Part shown: positions 55,727 through 64,000 of the stretch, one piece after another
Layout: every line of letters begins with the position of its first letter
Position numbering within the stretch: position 1 is the first letter of the stretch
Assembly (NCBI RefSeq): GCF_018294505.1
Contig: NC_057802.1
Coordinates: forward strand, 314,992,821 to 315,056,820
Origin: Triticum aestivum
Lineage: Eukaryota; Streptophyta; Magnoliopsida; Poales; Poaceae
Direction: 5' to 3'
Length of the DNA stretch: 64,000 bases
The notes under the pieces: model-generated
Databases searched by the model: none
What the model saw: only the letters and a program-made list of their open reading frames with translations
Told to the model about the DNA's origin: nothing
Position numbers and translations under genes: made by a program

Positions 55727-57660
55727 GAGTAAAATGCATGAACCGTCCCTGAAGTTGTTGGCAAGGTCCAAAATGGTCCTTAAACTCTGAAACTGCTCCA
55801 ATACAATCCCCAAACTCGCGAATACGATGTCATTACGATCCTCGAACTCGTGCAACCAGTCCTAGGGTACATATAAACATACAGATCGCGTATGCCGCGT
55901 CGTCCATGCCCGCCATGTCACCATAGAGGGCCCACGGTCAGAAAAGCTGGTTGTCTCGCTGGTCAAAATCCTGAAAGGGCAGCCTGAGTCCCTAAGTTTC
56001 CAAATCGCTCTCCACCACAGCCCATCACAGCCGCCCCGCGCGCGCCGGCCCGTCCGTCAATCTACGCCAGCCTCGTCCCCGGCTACATCGGGTCGGCTGC
56101 GTCAGGCTCATCGGCTGCCTCGAGCTCGGGCGCCGCTGCTCCGTTGGTTGCTCGGGCCGCGCTGTCGGGGCGCCGACGCTGCTTTGGCAGCCCGGGTGCC
56201 GGTGCTGACGCGCTCGTCCGCACGTCGTTCCACGCCGTCCCTGCCGCCACCCCGAGGCCATCCCCACGGTTGCACCGACCCGTGCTGCGCCGCCCCTTCG
56301 GGCTGTAGCGCCGTGGCCCACGGTCCCCGCTGCCGCCCCGAGGTCTTGCCTTCGGATTTTTCTCCAGTCTCACCATCTGCATCGTTACCGTTGTGACTGT
56401 GGGGGATGTTGAATATAATGATTATTAGGAAGTATATGATATACTAGGATTTGGTCCTGTTGTACTTCAAGTTGGTCATTGTACTCCTATATATATGCCC
56501 ACGAGGCTCAAGCAATACATCAATGATTCCACCAATCTCTATCTATCTCTTCTAACATTATGTAATCTCAACTATGCACTAGTACTATGTTCTAATGGAA
56601 GTGAACTATCCTTGTGTTCTAATGGAAGTGAACTATTCATTGTTCCAATGTCTGTGAACTATCCTTTGTTCTAATGGAAGTGAGACCAACATATATCTGC
56701 ATTTGACTGAATATATGAAGTGAGACCAAAAGTTATGACTGAATGTATCTGCATTTTGAAAGATTATGCATGTGTAATGAGACCAACAAATATGACTGAA
56801 TGTACATGGTCAAAATAATATGATTGAAAATGTGCATGTACAGTGAGACCAACAAATATTCCACTGATTTCTGACAGATAAGTATACATATATTCCAATG
56901 TGCTTGTACAGTACTAGTGCATAACTGAATTTTGACAAAACACATATATGAAGTAACTTTAGCACTGAAATATGGCCAGTACATCAGCAATTTTGCACAA
57001 GCATGTATGAATTGAACACACATAGATTATAACTGAACCTTTGCCAATACAGAAGCACTTTTTCACAAACATATATGAAGTGAACTGAACACACATAGAT
57101 CCCAACTGAACTCTTGGCAGTACAACAACATGACAAGTTCTGAAGATGAACAGATAGACGATGCTCTCTGTTTCTTCATCATTGTCGCTTCCATTAGAAC
57201 AACAGCACATCGGCGCCGCCACCTCATCAAGCCGCCGTATCAGGGCACCCATCGGCGGCTGCGGCTGCGAGCCCCTTCTTTCCTCCGCCGTCCCTGGAGC
57301 GCTCACGTGTTGGACCTGTCAGCGATCATCAGGCGGCAGAAACTGTCCCTGGGTTGATAGCTTCTGTTTCACGAGATGATCAGGTGGGAGCGGATGAGTC
57401 ACAGAATCAGGATCTTGGGGGGGCGAGCGCAAAAACACCACTGCCTCACATCGGTTGCCCGCGATCAACTGCACACGCTGTGGTGGATGCGCTGTACGCA
57501 AAACATACGCTCATATGTATCCTGGGACCGGTTCCACGAGTTCAAGGATCGTATTGACTTCGTATTCGCAAGTTTAAGGACTGTATTGGAGCAGTTTCAG
57601 AGTTTAAGGACCGTTTTGGACCTTGCAACCAACTTCAAGGATGGTTCATGCATTTTACTC
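55727..57660. mobile_element. MULE-like element with 10-bp target duplication
   Basis: TSD ttacttttta at 55717-55726 and 57661-57670. Inverted ends GAGTAAAATGCATGAACC and its inverse extend about 100 bp (to about 55835 and from about 57555). The 10-bp TSD and long TIR fit Mutator-like elements. Inside are a GC-rich block (56000-56340), a LTR-like stretch (from about 56410), AT-rich DNA (56570-57130) and another GC-rich block (57180-57350). No transposase is recognised, so it is non-autonomous and possibly a gene-capturing (Pack-MULE-type) element. Confidence 0.82.
56000..56400. other. GC-rich block inside MULE-like element, possible captured sequence
   Basis: Strongly GC-rich compared with its flanks, with open frames on both strands (56148-56396 plus; 56025-56321 and 56083-56382 minus), none with a recognisable domain. 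The composition resembles grass coding exons, so capture of host sequence is possible but unproven. Confidence 0.4.
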
Positions 57661-57670
57661 TTACTTTTTA

Positions 57671-58309
57671 TTCTCTGTTTTTATTAGTTAAATAAAATAA
57701 ATGCCATGTTTTGTCTGTTTTCTAAATTTCCCGTGCAATAAAAAATGACCAAAAACAAATGTTTTCAGAATGCCCTGAAAATTTTATATGAATTTTTCTT
57801 GAATATTTAAGAATTTTTGGTGCAAAAATTACCAGAGGGAGGTGCACCAGGTGGGCACAAGCCACCTGGGCGCGCCAGCACCCCCGGCGCGTCCTGGGGG
57901 GTTGTGGTCCCCACGTGGGGCCCCTCACTTATCTCTTTAGCCCACATCATCACTCACCTCCAGAAAAAATCCCCATTGCTCCATCTCCCGTGTTCTTGAG
58001 CTCAAACCCGCGGATTTCGATCTCTTTGCTCGAAGCTCCATTTCCGAAACTGTTTCGGGGGATTGTTGCTTGGTATGTGACTCCTTCATTTGTCCAATTA
58101 GTTTTTGTTCTAGTGATTTATACTTTGAATAAATAGCTACTCTTGGTGCTGCTGTAGATGTGCTTGCATGTTCAATTCTTAGTGTTCTAAGTAGTTTGAA
58201 TGCTTGCTGTGGCCTCTATGTATCCCTATGAGTAGTTGCTATTAGTTTTGTGAAGTTTTGTTGGAAAATTTTGTGGACTAAAAATTCAGATTTTTGTTCA
58301 TAGGAAAAA
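57671..58309 (+). other. Internal non-coding region of the Athila-type element
   Basis: Continues the Gypsy element after the MULE insertion. It has a GC-rich GCGCGCC segment near 57875 and a CT-rich stretch, then an AT-rich part ending TTTGTTCATAG at about 58303, which may be the 3' splice site of an intron before the next ORF. In Athila elements the 3' ORF is thought to be expressed from a spliced RNA or its own promoter. Confidence 0.55.
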
Positions 58310-59341
58310 TTGTATGCGGACATGATGAACCTATTTGGAAGGAGTTCCTCGAGGAGACGATCCTCGGGGGCATCTTCTAGTGACAATTCTGCTCGTCGGT
58401 CCTATGTTGAACCAAGTGAAAGTTCCACGCAGATGCCGCCACCAAAACATGCGTATGGCCTTGCGATGAATATATGTTGCAGGTGGGCATCAAGGAGGAA
58501 TTTGAGCAATACGTTCACAATGCCGATCTTGGTCCCTACCTCTCAGATAAGTGTCAACAGCGCCATCTTCTCACTCAATCATTTGTTAAAGGATTTAAAT
58601 ATTTTCCACGTCAGTCTAGGGTGTCCTTTATGCTTTTATGATGAACCATTTACTATCTCACTAGAGAATTTTTCTTACCACTGCAAACTTCCATTTTGGG
58701 GTTCGCTTGATGCGCCCGCAAAGGCTGAGTATGAGACCTTTCTGACTAGCCTTTGTTTAGGTGAAAATAGAGGAGTGAGACAAGGAAGAATAAAAAGTGT
58801 TCATTTTCCCGCAATTCAGTATTTTGCATTATTTAATGGGAAATGCATAGTAGGCAAGCAAGACTGCAGCATACTTTGTTCGCCAGACTTGAGCCTCATT
58901 CACACTGCTCTTACTGGTGAAAGGAATTATAACCTTATAGCAATTGTTGCATGTAGACTTCAGCATAACGCCAAAAGTGGCTGGTTCTATGGTGGAATTT
59001 ATGCCACACGTTTAGCACGAGGGCTGGGTGTTTCACCTTTGCCCTTTGACCCTATCCTACCCACTCGATATTTAGATTTTGATGTCTTAAAGGAGCATAA
59101 GATTCTCAAGGGAAGGGCTGATAACTTCACTTATAATTTGTTGTTTAACCAATCACATGTTGTGGACACATATTTGCCTGCGCCTGCCCTCTTTGATTGT
59201 CACCGCAAGGGGAGATATTTTGTTCTTGAGAGCGAGGCCCGAGCTCACAACGCAGCAGTGGTGGCAGCCCGGCGGGCCGAGGCATCCGCACCGAGAGCCT
59301 CCCTGAGCTACCATGCCGACTACTACCCTCCAGGCTACTGA
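58310..59341 (+). CDS. Athila-type 3' ORF (envelope-position ORF, function unknown)
   Basis: Intact 343-residue frame. The N-terminal 50 residues are Ser/Arg-rich (GRSSSRRRSSGASSS). The conserved part follows, with LGCPLCFYDEPFTISLENF, LCLGENRGVRQGRIKSVHF and GWFYGGIYATRLARGLGV, and an Ala/Arg C-terminus ending DYYPPGY. Proteins like this lie after pol in Triticeae Athila-type elements, in the place of the envelope-like ORF, and are also kept by non-autonomous relatives. No signal peptide or membrane helix is evident, so an envelope function is unlikely. It is the best-preserved coding region of this element. Confidence 0.78.
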   Translation: MYADMMNLFGRSSSRRRSSGASSSDNSARRSYVEPSESSTQMPPPKHAYGLAMNICCRWASRRNLSNTFTMPILVPTSQISVNSAIFSLNHLLKDLNIFHVSLGCPLCFYDEPFTISLENFSYHCKLPFWGSLDAPAKAEYETFLTSLCLGENRGVRQGRIKSVHFPAIQYFALFNGKCIVGKQDCSILCSPDLSLIHTALTGERNYNLIAIVACRLQHNAKSGWFYGGIYATRLARGLGVSPLPFDPILPTRYLDFDVLKEHKILKGRADNFTYNLLFNQSHVVDTYLPAPALFDCHRKGRYFVLESEARAHNAAVVAARRAEASAPRASLSYHADYYPPGY

Positions 59342-60447
59342 TTGACTACCAACTTAGGCCAAAAGCCTAAGCTTGGGGGAGTACGTGTTTCTCACCGACA
59401 TTATATTCATGTTTGCATATCATTCTGTCTGTCGGTGCTCACACTTTTTCATTGTATCATCCATGCTTAGATTTATTTTCTTGCTTTCTTCTTGTGTGTT
59501 TGAAAAACCTTAGAAAAACCAAAAAAAAATTAGTTGTAGTAACTTACTTTCTATGCATGCTTAGTGGTAGTATTAAAAAGAAAATCCAAAAAGATTTCCT
59601 TGTTCTTCTTTTGCTTGTTGGGAGCTTTCCCGTGTAAATAGTTTTCTCATTTTTGCTTTTTATTTGCTTGCTCAAGAAAACCAAAAACTCCAAAAATATT
59701 TCAATGCGTTTCTCTGAATTTCTTTTCTTTTTATTCGAGTTGTACCAAGGAGAAGACCACGATGAAAATGTTGAGTGGTTCTCATATGAATAATTGCTGA
59801 ACTAACAAAGAGCCCATTTTACCTTGTCTTCTCCTGTTGAATAAAATGTTTGCAGATTCCGGCTTAGTCCATGGCACTCTTGCACTATTATTATTTTCAT
59901 ATCATTCGGCCGTGCAAGTGAAAGGCAATAATGACGATATTCGATGAGCTGGCCATGGCAAAGAGAAACTGGTATGAACTCAACTTGTTTTGTGTGTGTA
60001 AATATGTTTAACCTAGTATCCGGGCTTCAGCCCATTATGATTAAACATGTTTGCAATGACAATTAGAGATTATAGTTTCTCATGCCATGCATAAGTAGCT
60101 GGGAGTTGATAATGATTTATCTTGGATATCATCATAGCGTTAAAATGATTGTGATGTAGTATGATGATATGGTATCCTCCTCCGAATGTTCGAGTGGCTT
60201 GACTTGGTACATGTTCATTCATGTAGTTGAATCAAAACCAACATAGCCTCTATAATACTTATGTTCATGGTGTTCATATCCTACTCATGCTAGTGTCCAA
60301 TGTTACTTACGCAATGCATGGTTATGATCGTTGTTGCTCTCTAGCTGGCCGCTTCCCAACCTTAATTGCTAGCCTTCGCCTGTACTAAGTGGGAATTCTG
60401 CTTGTACATCAAAACCTTGAACCCAAAGTTATTCCAGATGAGTCCAC
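59342..60447 (+). other. 3' UTR of the Athila-type element
   Basis: AAGCCTAAGCTTGGGGGAGT lies just after the stop codon, a purine-rich word common in these elements. The rest is AT-rich with no supported gene. It ends at 60447 where the minus-strand LTR begins; the five bases before it are tccac. Confidence 0.65.
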
Positions 60448-62034
60448 TGCTACCTCTGAGCACTGCATTGGTTTTCCCTTGAAGAGGAAAGGGTGATGCA
60501 GTAAAGTAGCGTAAGTATTTCCCTCAGTTTTTGAGAACCAAGGTATCAATCCAGTAGGAGACCATGCTCGAGTCCCACGCACCTACACAAACAAATAAGA
60601 ACCTCGCAACCAACGCGATAAAGGGGTTGTCAATCCTTTCACGGTCACTTACGAGAGTAAGATCTGATAGAGATGATAAGATAATATTTTTGGTATTTTT
60701 TATGGTAAAGAGTAAAAGTAAACAAAGCAAAATAAACGGTAATAGAAATAGCTTGTTGTTGGGAGATTAATATGATGGAAAATAGACCCGGGGGCCATAG
60801 GTTTCACTAGTGGCTTCTCTCAAGATAGCATAAGTATTACGGTGGGTAAACAAATTACTGTCGAGCAATTGATAGAATTGAGCATAGTTATGAGAATATC
60901 TAGGTATGATCATGTATATAGGCATCACGTCCGTGACAAGTAGACCGACTCCTGCCTGCATCTACTACTATTACTCCACACATCGACCGCTATCCAGCAT
61001 GCATCTAGAGTATTAAGTTCATAAGAACAGAGTAATGCTTTAAGCAAGATGACATGATGTAGAGGGATAAACTCATGTAATATGATATAAACCCCATCTT
61101 TTTATCCTCGATGGCAACAATACAATACGTGTCGTTTCCCCTATTGTCACTGGGATCGAGCACCCCAAGATTGAACCCAAAGCTAAGCACTTCTCCCATT
61201 GCAAGAAAGATCAATCTAGTAGGCCAAACCAAACTGATAATTCGAAGAGACTTGCAAAGATAACCAATCATACATAAAAGAATTCAGAGGAGATTCAAAT
61301 ATTGTTCATAGATAATCTTGATCATAAACCCACAATTCATCGGATCTCGACAAACACACCGCAAAAAGAAGAGTTACATCAAATAGATCTCCAAGAGAAT
61401 CGAGGAGAACTTTGTATTGAGATCCAAAGAGAGAGAAGAAGCCATCTAGCTAATAACTATGGACTCGAAGGTCTAAGGTACACTACTCACACATCATCGG
61501 AGAGGCTATGGTGTTGATGTAGAAGCCCTCCGTGATCGATGCCCCCTCTGGCGGAGCGCCGGAAAAGGCCCCAAGATGGGATCTCACGGGTACAGAAGGT
61601 TGCGGCGGTGGAAATAGGGTTTTGGCTCTGTGTCTGATGGTTTGGGGGTACATAGGTATATATAGGAGGAAGAAGTAGGTCGGTGGAGCTACGAGAGGCC
61701 CACGAGGGTGGAGGCGCGCCCAGGGGGGTAGGCGCGCCCCCCTGCCTCGTGGCCTCCTCGTTGGTTGCTTGACGTCCACTCCAAGTCCTCTGGATCACGT
61801 TTGTTCCGAAAATCACGTCCCCGAAGGTTTCATTCCGTTTGGAGTCCGTTTGATATTCCTTTCCTTCGAAACACTAAAATAGGCAAAAAAACAGCAATTT
61901 GGGCTGGGCCTCCGGTTAATAGGTTAGTCCCAAAAATAATATAAAAGTGTATAATAAAGCCCATTAAACATCCAAAACAGAATATAATATAGCATGGAAC
62001 AATCAAAAATTATAGATACGTTGGAGACGTGTCA
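60448..62034 (-). repeat. 3' LTR, minus strand
   Basis: 1587 bp. Plus-strand ends are TGCTACCTCTGAGC and GAGACGTGTCA. On the minus strand it has a TATATATA box near 61660, a GC-rich leader and a long AT-rich R/U5. It is the same general LTR class as 19122-20706 but a different family in sequence. Long minus-strand frames such as 61487-61816 lie in the GC-rich leader and are not genes. Confidence 0.88.
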
Positions 62035-64000
62035 AGCATCCCCAAGCTTAATTCCTGCTCGTCCTCGAGTAGGTAAATGATAAAAACAGATTTTTTTTAT
62101 GTGGAATGCTACTTAGCATAATTTTCAATGTAATTCTCTTATTTGTGGTATGAATATTCAGATCCGAAAGATTCAAGATAAAAGTTTAATATTGACATAA
62201 AAGTTATAATACTTCAAGCATACTAACTAAATAATTATGTCTTCTCAAAATAACATGGCCAAAGAAAGTTCATCCCTACAAAATCATATAGTTTGGTCAT
62301 GCTCCATTTTCGTCACACAAGAATGCTCTCATCATGCACAAACCCGATGACAAGCCAAGCAATTGTTTCATACTTTAGTAATCTCAAACTTTTTTCAACT
62401 TTCACGCAATATATGAGCCTGAGCCATGGATATAGCACTATGGGTGGAACAGAATATGATGATGGGTGTTATGTGGAGAAGACAAAAATGGAGAAAGTCT
62501 CACATTGACGTGGCTAATCATCGAGCTAGGGAGATGCCCATCGATTGATGTCAATGCAAGGAGTAGGGATTGCCATGCGACGGGTGCACTAGAGCTATAA
62601 ATGTATGAAAGCTCAACAAAAGAAACTAAGTGGGTGTGCATCCAACTTGCTTGCTCACGAAGACCTAGGGCATTTGAGGAAGCCCATTGTCGGAATATAC
62701 AAGCCAAGTTCTATAATGAAAAATTCGCACTAGTATATGAAAGTGACAAAACAAGAGACTCTCTATCGTAAAAATCATGGTGCTACTTTGAAGCACAAGT
62801 GTGGAGAAAAAGGATAGTAGCATTGTCCCTTCTTTATTTTCTTTTCTTTTTTTCTCTCTCTCTTTTTTTGGGCCTTCCCTTTTTTTATTTGGCCTTTCTC
62901 TTTTTTTGGGACAATGCTCTATGAATGATGATCATCACACTTCTATTTATTTACAACTCGATACTAGAACAAAGTATGACTCTATATGAATGCCTCCGAC
63001 GGTCTATCGGGATGGGCAATGAATCAAGAGTGACATGTATGAATAATATGCATGGTGGCTTTGCCACAAATACGATGTCAACTACATGATCATGCAAGGC
63101 AATATGACAATGATGAAACGTGTCATGATAAACGGAACGGTGGAAAGTTGCATGGCAATATATCTCAGAATGGCTATGGAAATGCCATAATAGGTAGGTA
63201 TGGTGGCTGTTTTGAGGAAGATATAAGGAGGTTTATCTGTGACAGAGCGTATCGTATCACGGGGTTTGGATGCACCTGCGAAGTTTGCACCAACTCTCAA
63301 GGTGAGAAAGGGCAATGCACGGTACCGAAGAGGCTAGCAATGATGGAAGGGTGAGAGTGCGTATAATCCATGGACTCAACATTAGTCATAAAGAACTCAC
63401 ATACTTATTGCAAAAATCTACAAGTCATCAAAAACCAAGCACTATGCGCATGCTCCTAGGGCGATAGATTGGTAGAAAAAGAACATCGCTCGTCCCCGAC
63501 CGCCACTCATAAGGAGGACAATCAAGGAACACCTCATGTTTCAAATTTGTTAAACAACGTTTACCATACGTGCATGCTACGGGACTTGCAAACTTCAACA
63601 CAAGTATTTCTCAAATTCACAACTACTCAACTAGCACAACTTTAATATCACTACCTCCATATCTCAAAACAATCATCAAGCATCAAACTTCTCTTAGTAT
63701 TCAACGCACTTATAAGAAAGTTTTTACTAATCTTGGATGCCTATCATATTAGGACTAATTTCTCAATTTAAGCAAATTACCATGCTGTTTTGCAGGACTC
63801 TCAAAATGATATAAGTGAAGCATGAGAGAACAATAGTTTCTATAAAACAAAACCACCGCCGTGCTCTAAAAGATATAAGTGAAGCACTAGAGCAAAAACT
63901 ATATAGCTCAAAAGATATAAGTGAAGCACATAGAGTATTCTAATAAATTCCGAATTATGTGTGTCACTCTCAAAAGTGTATTCAGCAAGGATGATTGTGG
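62035..64000 (-). other. 3' internal non-coding region of the minus-strand Gypsy element
   Basis: On the minus strand this ends CTACTCGAGG...GGAATTAAGCTTGGGGATGC before the LTR, closely like 23670-23706 in the 16-kb element. The word GATATAAGTGAAGC recurs near 63808, 63871 and 63914, and CTTCACTTATATC occurs in the plus strand near 22370-22420. Hence this element is related to the one at 19122. No coding sequence is supported. Confidence 0.75.

Larger units (their letters stand above)
51460..60447 (+). mobile_element. Athila-type Gypsy element without polymerase, 3' end hidden
   Basis: 5' LTR (51460-52726), PBS (52738-52755), gag and protease (52805-55587), a MULE-like insertion (55727-57660), an intron- and leader-like region, then a 3' ORF (58310-59341) and 3' UTR up to 60447, where a minus-strand Gypsy element has inserted. 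Reverse transcriptase, RNase H and integrase motifs are absent between the protease and the 3' ORF. The 3' LTR is not in the window. Confidence 0.85.
60448..64000 (-). mobile_element. Minus-strand Athila-type Gypsy element (Sabrina/WHAM-like), partial
   Basis: 3' LTR at 60448-62034 and the 3' part of the internal region from 62035 to the window end. On the minus strand, AAGCTTGGGGATGC lies directly before the LTR start TGACACGTCTCC (62034), which fixes the orientation. The 5' part of the element, and the second TSD, lie beyond the window. Confidence 0.87.

Noticed and set aside
56025..56396. Open frames in the GC-rich MULE cargo as a gene
   Set aside because: Frames of similar length on both strands, no domain, no splice logic; kept only as a capture candidate.
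1..64000. tRNA, rRNA or organelle-derived segments
   Set aside because: I saw no cloverleaf-like tRNA gene or rRNA-like stretch by eye. A tRNAscan-SE and Rfam search would be needed to exclude short ones.

Overview
This is plant nuclear DNA, almost certainly from a large grass genome of the wheat/barley tribe (Triticeae). The evidence is direct: Copia LTRs beginning with the BARE/Angela/WIS-type start TGTTGRAAATATGCCC, several Athila-type Gypsy LTRs beginning TGATAYGTCTCC, CACTA transposons with TTTGCCGTCC subterminal repeats, and GT-AG introns. One host gene is convincing, a LEA14-like (LEA_2/WHy domain) gene at 42052-42684. Nearly everything else is transposon sequence, nested several layers deep.

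Layout, left to right. 1-8401: 3' part of a CACTA (En/Spm) element with a broken TNP2 transposase (629-4269), an apparently intact eight-exon Transposase_24 gene (4407-6870), a 30-bp minisatellite, subterminal repeats and the 3' terminus at 8401. 8402-18367: Copia wreckage. A plus-strand RNase H/LTR fragment abuts a minus-strand element (gag, integrase, PBS, parts of both LTRs) that has a foreign Gypsy LTR piece in its polymerase region; a second minus-strand LTR follows. 18368-19121 and 35166-35269: the two halves of a Gypsy protease region split by a 16.0-kb LTR element (19122-35160, TSD ccgcc). That element carries a zinc-knuckle ORF and no polymerase. Its 3' LTR is in turn split by a 9.9-kb Sirevirus-like Copia element (24329-34209, TSD atagt) that kept gag and a second ORF but lost pol. 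35270-39719: a minus-strand Copia LTR joined head-on to a plus-strand Copia gag-pol fragment.

39720-42950 is the genic island: two Stowaway-like MITEs, a PIF/Harbinger-like element (40422-41699, TSD TAA) carrying an unknown ORF, then the LEA14-like gene with a G-box/ABRE-type site upstream. 43000-46130 is low-complexity repeat sequence containing a 657-bp minus-strand non-coding retroposon with a 13-bp TSD. 46131-49903 is a broken L1-type LINE, split in its endonuclease domain by a 2-kb fold-back element with a 9-bp TSD. 49936-51420 is a Copia-type LTR. 51460-60447 is an Athila-type Gypsy element with gag, protease and a downstream ORF but no polymerase; a MULE-like element (55727-57660, 10-bp TSD) sits inside it. 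From 60448 to the end there is a minus-strand Gypsy element (3' LTR plus the 3' part of its internal region).

I see no cellular multi-gene system. The genes belong to independent transposons. The biologically interesting points are the nesting order, which is fixed by target-site duplications; the pol-less LTR elements that keep structural ORFs; the dense CGGT-NNN-ACCG palindromes of the Sirevirus-like element; the ORF carried by the Harbinger-like element; and the 87-bp in-frame, stop-free intron of the LEA gene. Element family names come from remembered sequence features and are not database results.
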